Translations under genes and position numbers: made by a program
The notes under the pieces: model-generated
What the model was told of the DNA's origin: nothing
Seen by the model: only the letters and a program-made list of their open reading frames with translations
The model's database searches: none
DNA from: Aeoliella straminimaris
GTDB taxonomy: Bacteria; Planctomycetota; Planctomycetia; Pirellulales; Lacipirellulaceae
Assembly (NCBI RefSeq): GCF_024054565.1
Contig: NZ_JAMXLR010000026.1
Location: 186,001-250,000 of the forward strand
Direction of reading: 5' to 3'
DNA length: 64,000 nt
In this document: positions 17,910 to 26,155 of the stretch, piece by piece
Position numbering within the stretch: position 1 is the stretch's first letter
Layout: every line of letters starts with the position of its first letter

Positions 17910-18841
17910 ACCAGCTCAGCCAACCCGCGGTACTTGCTGATGGGCTATGCAAGAGCTTTGCCGCCAAGCAGGTACTCAGTAATCTCGACCTCGCCCTGGC
18001 GCCCGGCACCGTATTGGGCCTGTTAGGGGCCAACGGTTCGGGCAAGACAACACTCATCAAGTGTCTACTGGGCCTGTTCCGCACGTCCGGCGGTCGCGCC
18101 CAGATTTTTGGCGAGGACGCCTGGAACCTGTCGGCCACCACCAAAGAGCGAATCGGTTACGTGCCCCAGGAGGTGGCTACCTACCCCTGGATGCGCGTGC
18201 GGCACGTGATCGACTACACGGCCGCCTTCTACCCCCGTTGGAATCGCGAACTCGTGGCCGATCTCTGCCGGCGGTGGCGACTGCCGCTCGACGAGCGCTC
18301 CGGCTCGCTCTCGGTCGGACAGCTGCAAACCCTGGGCATCGTGCTCGCGTTGGGGCACGAACCGGAGTTGTTGATCCTCGACGAACCGGTGGCCAGCCTC
18401 GACCCGGGCGCTCGTCGCGAGTTCCTGCGTACGCTTATCGACCTGGTCGAACATCCTGACCGCACGGTGCTGTTCAGCACGCACATCACCAGCGACCTGG
18501 AACGCGTGGCGAGCCAGATCGCACTGCTGCGGGACGGACAGATTGAATTCTGCGGCGAACTCGACCTGCTGAAAGACCGCGTTAAACGCTTGCGAATTCT
18601 CGCCCCCGACGCGCTGCCAGCCAGTTTCGCTGTCGCCGGAGCGCTCTCCTGCCAGGTCGATGGCAAATTGGCGGTCGCCACCGTGGCCGACTTTTCTCCG
18701 CAAGAGATCGACGAGCTGCGTCAGACCTGGAACGCCGATGTCACGGTGAGCGACCTGAACCTCGAAGAGATCTTTGTCGAACTGCACGACAGCGAATCGC
18801 CAAAGCTTTCGCAGGGCGAACTGACGGGAGCTGTACGATGA
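17906..18841 (+). CDS. ABC transporter ATP-binding protein (GntR operon)
   Basis: A 311-residue nucleotide-binding subunit. Walker A is GANGSGKT (residues 41-48), the signature is LSVGQ rather than LSGGQ, and Walker B is LLILDEP followed by SLDP and an H-loop STHIT. A C-terminal extension of about 80 residues follows the ATPase core, as in CcmA/YtrB-type exporters. Its start overlaps the regulator stop and its stop overlaps the permease start (ATGA, 18838-18841), so the three are translationally coupled. It would drive export through the membrane protein encoded next; the substrate is unknown. Confidence 0.93.
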   Translation: MNQLSQPAVLADGLCKSFAAKQVLSNLDLALAPGTVLGLLGANGSGKTTLIKCLLGLFRTSGGRAQIFGEDAWNLSATTKERIGYVPQEVATYPWMRVRHVIDYTAAFYPRWNRELVADLCRRWRLPLDERSGSLSVGQLQTLGIVLALGHEPELLILDEPVASLDPGARREFLRTLIDLVEHPDRTVLFSTHITSDLERVASQIALLRDGQIEFCGELDLLKDRVKRLRILAPDALPASFAVAGALSCQVDGKLAVATVADFSPQEIDELRQTWNADVTVSDLNLEEIFVELHDSESPKLSQGELTGAVR

Positions 18842-20253
18842 ACACCACCCACTTTGAAGTTGTTCGCACCTACACCTCGCGGCGGTGGTTGGTCGTGGCC
18901 GTGTGCCTGGGCGCAGTTTGGATTGCCTTCATGTTGTTCCTGATGGGTAACGACATCGACAACCAACAGGGCGGGGTCATGGGCATGAACTTCCTGGGAC
19001 TGCCGTTGATGATCGGGGGGCTGCTGCTGGCCATGCAGGCCAAATATCAGTTCGTTCACTCCCGGGCACGGTTGACGCCTGGTTACGCCAGGCCGCATCT
19101 GGTGGTGCTGGTCGCGCTACTGGTTGGCCTGGTGCTCGTCTACCCGGTCTTGACCAGTTGGCGTCTGCACTACGCACCGCTGGGCGTGCTGGCGTTCAGC
19201 ACATTGTTCGCGGCGCTAGTGGTGTGGCAGATCCAAGTCATGAGCGGCCTGCTATCCCTGGCAAGCCTGGCGCTCTACTTCAGCTACTTCCAGCCCACCA
19301 TCGCGCAGCTGTGGGTTGCCGACTCGCCCTCGCTGCTGCTGCCTCGCCTGGCGCTGTTGCTGATCGGCCTGTCCGGCATCACGGCCTGGCTATGGCGACT
19401 CACCCAAATGAAAGAAGAGGACAGCGACTACCTGGTTCCCGTGCAGTCGGGTTTCAGCCAACAGTCGCGGATGGAAAAGTCCGAGGCCCGCCACCTGGTA
19501 ACGCGTTGGATCTCGCGCAGCCCGGTGCACCGCTGGGTGGTCGACGGCTGGCACGACCGTTTGGCCGGCATCGAAACACCGTCCGAGTCCACCCGGCCGC
19601 GACTGCTCCGCTACGGCATGTGGATGCTGCCGATGCCGCTGGTGGCCGTGCAGATGCTGGTGATGATCTTGGCCATCGCGTCGATGCAATTTTTCATCTT
19701 CAGCAACATGCACGCGGGCGAGGGTTCCGTCAAAGCCGGACCGATGATGCTGGGACAGTTTGGTATCCTCTGCATGGTCATTCCCGCCATGGCGTGCCAC
19801 CTGCTGGCCACGCGGCGGACGCGTCTGGGGCAGGACCTGTTGTTGCCGCTGTCGCGCGAAGCACTGGTCGATGGATTGCGGCGCCAGTTTGTCGCCATGG
19901 TGCTGTGGACCACCGTGCCGGCGGTCCTGCTTGCCGTAGCAATCGCGCCGTATGTAGCGGCCGAGTTATTGACGCCGGAGAACATGGTGGCCGTGGTTGC
20001 CACGGCGCTTGCCATTCAACCGCTGTCGATCGGTCTCTCGTTACGCCTGGCCCTCGTCCAATCGGGCCTGCAACGCATGGCCGGAATGATTCTGTTGCTC
20101 TACCTGCTGATGGGTGTCGCGGTAGGCACGTACTTCGCATTCGTCAACGCAGGCCTGGGCTGGGGAGCATTCCTCGCGCTGACCGTACTGGCCCTGGGCA
20201 TCATGTGCCTTCGCTGGGCCCACAACGCCTGGCTGAATGCGGAGTTGGGGTGA
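18838..20253 (+). CDS. ABC transporter membrane protein (GntR operon)
   Basis: A 471-residue integral membrane protein with about 10-12 hydrophobic segments, the first at residues 18-36 and then four between about 50 and 180. A soluble stretch (about 190-255) precedes the second membrane half, which ends near residue 465. It has no ATPase motifs and is the natural partner of the preceding ATP-binding protein, with a 4-base stop/start overlap. Similar GntR-ABC-permease operons in Gram-positive bacteria respond to cell-envelope stress; that role is only an analogy here. No terminator is obvious behind it. Confidence 0.88.
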   Translation: MNTTHFEVVRTYTSRRWLVVAVCLGAVWIAFMLFLMGNDIDNQQGGVMGMNFLGLPLMIGGLLLAMQAKYQFVHSRARLTPGYARPHLVVLVALLVGLVLVYPVLTSWRLHYAPLGVLAFSTLFAALVVWQIQVMSGLLSLASLALYFSYFQPTIAQLWVADSPSLLLPRLALLLIGLSGITAWLWRLTQMKEEDSDYLVPVQSGFSQQSRMEKSEARHLVTRWISRSPVHRWVVDGWHDRLAGIETPSESTRPRLLRYGMWMLPMPLVAVQMLVMILAIASMQFFIFSNMHAGEGSVKAGPMMLGQFGILCMVIPAMACHLLATRRTRLGQDLLLPLSREALVDGLRRQFVAMVLWTTVPAVLLAVAIAPYVAAELLTPENMVAVVATALAIQPLSIGLSLRLALVQSGLQRMAGMILLLYLLMGVAVGTYFAFVNAGLGWGAFLALTVLALGIMCLRWAHNAWLNAELG

Positions 20254-20424
20254 GGAGCCGGACCGCACTGCTGGTTCATCGAACACCAGAGGCAGACGAG
20301 AAATGGGCCGATGGACTGTGGCGCAAACTTCCGAATTTGGTTAGACTAGTAGGAAAAAGGTAGTTGCAGCATTGAGAGCCAGTCGCTTAGGCTCTCCAGG
20401 GGCAGTTGATTGAGGAACTGGGAC

Positions 20425-21387
20425 ATGAATGCATCGGCTCTTCTTCTACCAATCTCCTTTTTCGTGGCGTTTTCGGTCCCGTTGTTGTCTCAAGCCGACA
20501 CGTTCGGCACCGGCGAGAACGCGTTCACGATCGATTTCGTGACAATCGGCGATCCGGGCAACGCAGCGGACACGACGGGCGACCCCAATCCGGCGGGCGC
20601 TGTCTCGTATACCTACCGCATGGGCAAGTACGAAATCCCTGAGCACGCTATCCGTCGAGCCAACGCGGCCACGGAGAATACCGCCAATCCGCTGGGCATC
20701 ACGCTCGACCAGCGTGGTCCCGATAAGCCGGCCACCCGGGTTAGCTGGTTCGAGGCGGCACGATTCGTCAACTACCTGAACGAAGACCAAGGGGCGCCGC
20801 CCGCCTATAAATTCGATTCGGCTGGCGAGTTTCAACTGTGGGAGCTTGGGGACCCGGGGTACGATCCGGCCAACCCTTTCCGCAACAGCCTGGCTCGCTA
20901 CTTTCTGCCAAGTGCCGACGAATGGTACAAGGCGGCGTTTTACGATCCGGAGAGCGATACTTGGTTTGATTATCCCAACGGGATGAATACGCCGCCGCTG
21001 CCAGTGGCGAGTGGGGCGGATGCGAATACCGCGGTAATTGAGCAAGATGCTTCTATGGATCCGGCAGATGTCTGGTTGGCAGGTGGATCAAGCCCATTCG
21101 GGACGGTTGCCCAAGCTGGCAACGTATGGGAATGGGAAGAGTCGGAAACTGATCTAGTTAACGACGAGAGATTTGCCAATAGAGCTTTTCGGGGGGGGGA
21201 TCGGATTTCGGGCTCTAGCTCATTGAGTATTTCTTCGTCTTTTCGTCACGATATCTACCCGCCTGATCAGTCTATTGGCGCGGTTGGGTTTCGGGTTGCA
21301 TCACGCAACGTACCAGAACCGAATTCAATGGTCTTGCTGCTCGTGGCTCTGGTGTTCGGAGTTGCCGCTAAGCGCTGGCACATATAG
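20425..21387 (+). CDS. FGE-fold (SUMF1-like) exported protein with PEP-CTERM anchor
   Basis: A 320-residue exported protein. Residues 1-24 are a signal peptide. The body has the formylglycine-generating-enzyme fold (SUMF1/EgtB/PvdO family): YRMGKYEI near residue 70, PATRVSWFEAARFVNYLN, LPSADEWYKAAFYDP, GNVWEWEE and the closing GFRVAS. The C-terminus has VPEPNSM, a hydrophobic helix and a basic end (KRWHI), which is a PEP-CTERM sorting signal for exosortase. The ATG at 20425 is supported by GAGGAA 7 bases upstream. It is probably a surface protein rather than a sulfatase-activating enzyme. Confidence 0.88.
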   Translation: MNASALLLPISFFVAFSVPLLSQADTFGTGENAFTIDFVTIGDPGNAADTTGDPNPAGAVSYTYRMGKYEIPEHAIRRANAATENTANPLGITLDQRGPDKPATRVSWFEAARFVNYLNEDQGAPPAYKFDSAGEFQLWELGDPGYDPANPFRNSLARYFLPSADEWYKAAFYDPESDTWFDYPNGMNTPPLPVASGADANTAVIEQDASMDPADVWLAGGSSPFGTVAQAGNVWEWEESETDLVNDERFANRAFRGGDRISGSSSLSISSSFRHDIYPPDQSIGAVGFRVASRNVPEPNSMVLLLVALVFGVAAKRWHI

Positions 21388-21430
21388 TCTTTACACATCT
21401 GATTCAGGACGGACAAGGGAGTTGGCAACG

Positions 21431-21913
21431 ATGTCAAACGCGAGAAGGATGCAACGTTTATTGGCGACACAGCTTCGCTATGGCCATCGGCGGTTGAAGT
21501 GTGAAGCACTGGAAGATCGTCGCGTTCTTGCAGTTGTTACCGTGACTCAGGCGGGTGACCCTGGTATTGATACGGATGATAACGCCATAGATCTCCGGGA
21601 AGCAATCGCTTATGTGAACCTAGATGAAGTTCCAGTTTCAGATGTCAACCATATCGATCTCACGGAAGGTTGGGGCCAAAACGACAAGATCATCATCCCC
21701 AGCAGCATTGGTTCCACTATCACTCTCACTGAAGGGCAAATGGAGATCGAGCGCTCCGTCGAGATTCAAGGGCCGGGCAGCGGCATGCTGACCATCGACG
21801 CCGATAGCGACGACGATGGTGTTGGCGACTCCCGCATCTTCTACATTTCAGATGGTGCTAGAGACACTCTTCAAGATGTCCGCATTTCGGGGCTGCCGTT
21901 TGCCGGTTGCTAG
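21431..21913 (+). pseudogene. Truncated planctomycete surface protein (LEDRRVLA type), frameshifted
   Basis: A 160-codon N-terminal fragment. Residues 24-34 give CEALEDRRVLA, a motif that opens very large planctomycete secreted proteins. It continues with a choice-of-anchor/polymorphic-repeat-like start (IDLREAIAYVN, then ITLTEGQMEIERSVEIQGPG and a DVRISGL beta-helix motif), then stops. If one T near 21908 is removed, the frame reads on for about 35 codons as SGSDGAVLRHLA before another stop, so a frameshift followed by decay is likely. Full-length relatives are usually many hundreds to thousands of residues. The start (ATG 21431) has AAGGGAG upstream. Confidence 0.72.
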
Positions 21914-21988
21914 AGTAAGTGGTTCGGACGGCGCGGTGCTTCGCCATCTTGCACGATGTTCCTCCGGCTCACTTCACCCACGCTACTG

Positions 21989-22288
21989 CTACACGAGCGG
22001 TGCGTGATAACCAACAATCCCCAGCAGGTAGAACAGCCCGTTGGCGACTGCGGCCGTCACCAGCGCGGACTTTCTGACGAGCGGTGGCACCATCAGGGCC
22101 ATGGCGCCGCCCACCAGGAATGCGATCCCACTGGGAATTGCAGCAAAGAACAATGAGTATCCCAAATCCACCTGCTGCAGCCCCAGCACGCTGCCAACAA
22201 CGTGGCGGCTCGTCCATCCCAGCAGCAAACAGACAGGCAGCGTGACCGGCAACAGCAGCACCAGTGCCAAGGCGTTTCGCTCGTTCAT
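21989..22288 (-). CDS. Small hydrophobic membrane protein, unknown
   Basis: A 99-residue product with three hydrophobic segments (about residues 5-24, 40-65 and 70-90). It is read on the opposite strand, tail-to-tail with the truncated surface protein. In-frame ATGs also exist at 22306 and 22327; none of the starts has a convincing ribosome site. The consistent transmembrane pattern argues for a real gene, but no family was recognised. Confidence 0.5.
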   Translation of the reverse strand: MNERNALALVLLLPVTLPVCLLLGWTSRHVVGSVLGLQQVDLGYSLFFAAIPSGIAFLVGGAMALMVPPLVRKSALVTAAVANGLFYLLGIVGYHAPLV

Positions 22289-22883
22289 CAAGGAAGTACT
22301 CTGCATAGGTTTCGTTATGGGAACCACCAGGGCGCGTTCTACTTATCTGATCAAGTAGCTTGTGCCCTATGCTGCCACGCCAAGTTGCTCCCCTCGGCGC
22401 ACTCTGTGTGCTCTGTGGTGAACTCTCTTCGGTGTTAGTGTCTATCCGATTTCTTCGGTTTCCACGATTTTCCTTGTAGAAATCTTACACCGGGCGCGGG
22501 AGAACTAAGTTGGAGAATTATGTCCTGTGCGGCGCCCGAACTCTTGCGAGTCCGGCTACGCTGGAATTGCGCGCGGTGGGCATTGGGCGGTCGGCCTTCT
22601 GTTTGCCGCCTTCGTCATTTTACTTGCCCCCGGAATCTTCAAGCCTCAAAAGGTTTTGGGACAACGCGCTACCCACGCGGGGAACAACGCACGGGGTTAT
22701 GACCCCATGCGGTTCAAAATACACCGAGAAAACAAGGGGCTTTGCCAGACCGCCGGGGACAAAACCCCTGGAGTTTTGGGCCCATGAATTCGAATGGGGG
22801 AAGTTGTCCCAAAAAACGCTCCCGTGGCGTGCCAGCTCGCTGTTGGATTTCCACCGTCTGGCGACGGTGGCTACCAGCGTGGA
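22289..22883. other. Gene-poor stretch with structured repeats
   Basis: No gene is supported in these 595 bases. A plus-strand frame (22510-22920) exists but looks non-coding. The stretch contains a 12-bp inverted repeat (22654-22665 and 22803-22814) enclosing hairpins at 22693-22706 and around 22755-22768. Confidence 0.6.
22654..22814. repeat. Inverted repeat with internal hairpins (MITE-like or RNA element)
   Basis: TTTTGGGACAAC at 22654-22665 is matched exactly by its reverse complement at 22803-22814, 137 bases later. Inside lie GGGGT-TATG-ACCCC (22693-22706) and GGGG-ACAAAA-CCCC (22755-22768). The element has no ORF of its own. Short terminal inverted repeats around a non-coding core fit a small non-autonomous mobile element; a structured RNA is the alternative. 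Confidence 0.45.
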
Positions 22884-23786
22884 TTACTCCGCCGGGGCGA
22901 GTTTCACCACCACGGGATAGTGGTCCGAAGGATAGAGCCCGTCGAAGTCGGTGCGGATGTACTCGGCCGAGAGCACCTTCCACGATGGCGAGCAGAAAAC
23001 ATAATCGATCGGCCGGCCCTTGGTTTCGCCGCGGAAGCCGTTGAAGGTCAACTCGTTTTCGCTGACCTCGGGGTGCACCTGGCGGTAGGAATTTAGCAGG
23101 CTCAAACGCTTGTCGGCCAGCAGTCCCTTGATCTCGGGGCTGTCGGGACGGGCGTTGGTGTCGCCGCACAGGATGACTCGGTCGACCGAGTCCATGGCGG
23201 CCAGTCGATCGGCAATCAATTCAGCGGCGAACTGACGTGCCTCACCGCCAACGTGATCCCAGTGCATGTCGAGAAACACGAACTGCATGTTGTCGTTCTG
23301 GTGGTCCTTCAAGTGCACCCACGAGGCGATGCGGGGGCAAGCCGCCTGGGGATGCTTGGCACCGGGCTTTTCGGGAGTCTCGCACAACCAGAAGGTCCCG
23401 TCGTCGACCCGCTCGAAACGGTCACGGCGGTAGAAGATCGTGCAGTGCTCGCCAGCATTCTTTCCGTCGTCGCGGCCCACGGAGTAGACCTCATAGTCGG
23501 AGAGGTGCTGCTTGAGGTCTTCCAGTTGGTTCGGCCGAACTTCCTGCAGTCCCAACAAGTCGGGCGCGGCCTTGTCGATCACTTCCAAGACCATGTCGCG
23601 GCGGTTGGGGCCGGAGTCGGCGGACCAGGCAGTTTCCCGCGGTGGCAGTCGACGATTGCCGCCGTCGTAGCGGATGTTGAACGTCATCACTTTCATTGGC
23701 TCGGCGGCGCGGAGTACGTGCGACTGGAGTGTCCAAGTCGCCAAGAATAGCAGAACCAGTACGGTCGGTTTGGTGTTGATAGGCAT
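22884..23786 (-). CDS. Exported endonuclease/exonuclease/phosphatase-family protein
   Basis: A 300-residue protein with a Sec signal peptide (residues 1-30). The EEP fold motifs are in order: [10 protein letters not shown] (metal-site Asn), LQEVRPNQ (metal-binding Glu), [17 protein letters not shown] (catalytic Asp and Asn), RPIDYVFCS and SDHYPVVV (catalytic Asp-His). The family cleaves phosphodiester bonds in nucleic acids, lipids or inositol phosphates; the secreted planctomycete members have no known substrate. The ATG at 23786 puts the signal peptide first. It is divergent from the DUF1559 gene, with a shared 118-base promoter region. Confidence 0.9.
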   Translation of the reverse strand: MPINTKPTVLVLLFLATWTLQSHVLRAAEPMKVMTFNIRYDGGNRRLPPRETAWSADSGPNRRDMVLEVIDKAAPDLLGLQEVRPNQLEDLKQHLSDYEVYSVGRDDGKNAGEHCTIFYRRDRFERVDDGTFWLCETPEKPGAKHPQAACPRIASWVHLKDHQNDNMQFVFLDMHWDHVGGEARQFAAELIADRLAAMDSVDRVILCGDTNARPDSPEIKGLLADKRLSLLNSYRQVHPEVSENELTFNGFRGETKGRPIDYVFCSPSWKVLSAEYIRTDFDGLYPSDHYPVVVKLAPAE

Positions 23787-23904
23787 GATGCGGTTGTCTT
23801 TCCTGCGGCGGCAAACTTGTCGCCAGGGTATCGAGTTACTAACGTGTTTTACAGCGGCGACGGCCGCCGCCCGCCTTTCCATCCCCCTCCATCTCCCCCA
23901 CCTT

Positions 23905-24876
23905 ATGATATCAGCATCCCCCCAACGCCGCACCCGGTCTGGCTTCACACTCGTCGAACTTCTGGTGGTCATCGCCATCATTGGCGTGCTGGTAGCGCTG
24001 CTACTACCGGCCGTGCAGGCGGCCCGCGAGTCGGCTCGTCGCACTCAGTGTAAGTCGCAGCTACGCGAAATGGGCCTGGCGGTCCAGAATTACCACGACG
24101 TGCACCAGCACTTTCCGACCGGCCGGAACACGAGCGACCAGTATGGCGTGTCGTGGGCGCACGAAATCCTGCCACAACTCGAGCAGCAAGCCGTGCACGA
24201 TGCCTACGTCGAAACAGAGCGGGTCGACTCACAGGCGAACGCCGCCGCAATGCGAACGCCGATTGCCGTGTACGCGTGCCCCAGCCGTCGCCGCGCGGCA
24301 GCGGATCGGGACTTCGACAACGACGACGGACCTTCTCTAGTGCGCGGGTCGGCCACACTGGGAGACTACGCTGCGAACGCTGGTTTGGAAGAGGACATGG
24401 GCATGGAGGCCAACGATTTTGTCGGTGGCAAGATCGATCCGACACTGGCCGGTCCGATTTTCAGCGGGTCGGAGATCAGTGCACGACGGGTCACAGACGG
24501 TCTCTCCAACACGCTGGCCATCGGCGAGAAACACATCAGGCCGGCACAAGATGACTGGACCGAAGGGACCGAGCATCGCTTGCAGGGCGACAGTTGTTTC
24601 CTCGCTAGCGACTCGCTAAAGACCATTCTTCGCGGTACAGAAGATGGTCTGGCCAATGGACCGGAGGACAATGACGACGAAGTGTTTGGAAGCGCGCACC
24701 CCGGCGTTACGCAGTTCGTCTTCCTGGATGGGCACGCCGAAGCGTTTGCCCACGATAACGGTGCTACCGCCACGGGGGTGAACCCCGATCAGGTGGAGGA
24801 CATTCGAGTCGACGACCAGTGGTTGTGGCTAGCAGCGTTGAGCAGTATCGCGGGAGGCGAGATCGTCCAACAGTAG
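23905..24876 (+). CDS. DUF1559 prepilin-like protein
   Basis: A 323-residue planctomycete-type pseudopilin. After a basic leader comes the cleavage/methylation motif [20 protein letters not shown] (cleavage between G13 and F14) and a hydrophobic helix ending ARESARR, which is the type IV prepilin N-terminus. The DUF1559 body follows, with LHNYHD-like [21 protein letters not shown], the central [15 protein letters not shown] and the C-terminal FLDGHAEAF. These proteins are abundant in planctomycetes and are thought to form pilus- or secretion-like fibres; the function of this copy is unknown. The ATG at 23905 is the only start that gives a normal short leader. Confidence 0.95.
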   Translation: MISASPQRRTRSGFTLVELLVVIAIIGVLVALLLPAVQAARESARRTQCKSQLREMGLAVQNYHDVHQHFPTGRNTSDQYGVSWAHEILPQLEQQAVHDAYVETERVDSQANAAAMRTPIAVYACPSRRRAAADRDFDNDDGPSLVRGSATLGDYAANAGLEEDMGMEANDFVGGKIDPTLAGPIFSGSEISARRVTDGLSNTLAIGEKHIRPAQDDWTEGTEHRLQGDSCFLASDSLKTILRGTEDGLANGPEDNDDEVFGSAHPGVTQFVFLDGHAEAFAHDNGATATGVNPDQVEDIRVDDQWLWLAALSSIAGGEIVQQ

Positions 24877-24905
24877 TTGCGTAGCCCGTTGGGCAACCAG
24901 GGCGC

Positions 24906-25391
24906 TCAGCCAACCACGATGTGGGCGTCGACCGGCGACTCGATGAGGCCCACCTCGATGTTGAAGTTGCCCCACTTCGATTGGAATGGCAACGACAGCG
25001 GCTTCACCTTGGAAGGGAAGCGAATAGAGTGATTGTGCCCCACAATCACGGTCGGCAGGGCGAGACTCATCTCGAGGCTTTCGAGCTGCGTCTTGGCGTT
25101 GCCGGCAATCATGTTGGTCAACTCGCCCACGGTGTCGACCACATCTTCGGTGATTTCGCCGCAGGTCCCGCCGACGAGTGCCTCGGTGGCCTTCAGGGCG
25201 ACGTCTCGTTCGAAGCTGATCACGACGTCGCCGTGAGCTCTCCCCGACAGACCAATAATGCCGGTGATGTCAAACTGCGGACAGAACGTCTGGTTGACGG
25301 CCAAGCCGGTTCGCTCGACTTCGCATCCCAGCATGGTTTTGAAGACGTCGACCGTTGCTTCGATAAACGGATTGATGTATTCCGCTCGCAT
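24906..25391 (-). CDS. cheX: Chemotaxis phosphatase CheX
   Basis: CheX removes the phosphate from CheY-P and so resets the motor signal. The 161-residue product has the CheC/CheX/FliY active-site motif in VGELTNMIAGNAK, with E90 and N93 in the E-x-x-N arrangement that attacks the CheY acyl phosphate. The N-terminus (MRAEYINPFIEATVDVF) is typical for CheX. GGGAG lies 6 bases before the ATG. It directly follows cheY on the minus strand with a 37-base gap, so enzyme and substrate are made together. Confidence 0.93.
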   Translation of the reverse strand: MRAEYINPFIEATVDVFKTMLGCEVERTGLAVNQTFCPQFDITGIIGLSGRAHGDVVISFERDVALKATEALVGGTCGEITEDVVDTVGELTNMIAGNAKTQLESLEMSLALPTVIVGHNHSIRFPSKVKPLSLPFQSKWGNFNIEVGLIESPVDAHIVVG

Positions 25392-25428
25392 CTGGTGCTC
25401 CCAACAAAAAGCTGTCTATTCCGGACGA

Positions 25429-25794
25429 CTATGCCAACGAAAGCTTCTCGATCTTTGCCAACAGCGCATCCGCTTCGAACGGCTTGGTCAGGTAGTCGGA
25501 AACACCTGCTTGGATTGCCTGCAGCACGCTCGCCTTCTCACCTTCGGTGGTGACCATAATGATTGGCACCGTGCTGCCGGTGTCGCGAATCTCTTGGATG
25601 ACTTCCAAGCCGGACTTGTTCGGCATATTCCAGTCGGTCAACACCAGATCGAAGTGTTCCTGACCGAACTTGGCAATGGCGTCGGCACCGTCCACCGCTT
25701 CGGTGATTTCGGAAATGCCAGCGGCCGTAGCAGCACGCACGATGATCTTGCGCATCACGCCGGAGTCGTCAGCAATAAGTGCTTTGATGCTCAT
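25429..25794 (-). CDS. cheY: Chemotaxis response regulator CheY
   Basis: A 121-residue stand-alone receiver domain. D9/D10 form the acidic pocket, D54 (in LTDWNMP) is the phosphorylation site, T82/T83 is the switch Thr and K104 (in YLTKPF) is the conserved Lys. No output domain follows, so it signals by binding the flagellar motor or another protein. It is phosphorylated by the CheA encoded divergently from 26156 and dephosphorylated by CheX just downstream. The ATG at 25794 gives the normal length; an in-frame TTG lies 3 codons earlier. Confidence 0.93.
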   Translation of the reverse strand: MSIKALIADDSGVMRKIIVRAATAAGISEITEAVDGADAIAKFGQEHFDLVLTDWNMPNKSGLEVIQEIRDTGSTVPIIMVTTEGEKASVLQAIQAGVSDYLTKPFEADALLAKIEKLSLA

Positions 25795-26155
25795 CTGAAT
25801 CAAACTCGTTATTAAGGGTCGAGACAGTCGGATACAGGACTGGTGTTCGATAAACGCAGTCCGTTCTCAGATAGATAGGTCCCAATTCCCTGCCAGGCAA
25901 ACGTCGGCCGCCCATGATTCTGCCGAGTACCGGGGACATAACTGCCGGTTGGTAAGGCCAGTACGGTTGGGCGGCTTGCTTATGAACGGCCTCTTGTAAA
26001 AACCGCAAATTTGCGTTGGCTATCCGAAAAGCATTCTATGTTTGCTCGTCACGCCTAGTGCGCAACCTCGAAGCGCGGGGCAGGCGGATATGCCTCACGA
26101 CTATTTGCGGTCGTGTGGAAGGCACCATTCGAAACCACTCTACATAGGCAACTAC
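25795..26155. other. Divergent control region between cheY and cheA
   Basis: These 361 bases separate the two halves of the chemotaxis locus and must hold both promoters. A perfect 12-bp palindrome CGCAAATTTGCG lies at 26004-26015. No convincing -35/-10 pair, riboswitch or ORF was found; short minus-strand frames look spurious. Confidence 0.5.

Noticed and set aside
22510..22920. 136-codon plus-strand frame as a gene
   Set aside because: No family resemblance, no ribosome site, abrupt low-complexity segments, and it crosses the inverted-repeat element and the end of the EEP gene on the other strand.
25769..26008. 79-codon minus-strand frame upstream of cheY
   Set aside because: It overlaps the cheY start in another frame; no ribosome site or domain was seen.
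26001..26155. Riboswitch in the cheA leader
   Set aside because: I compared it with the GEMM-I core motifs and found no GCAAACC or GACGCAAAGCC equivalents.
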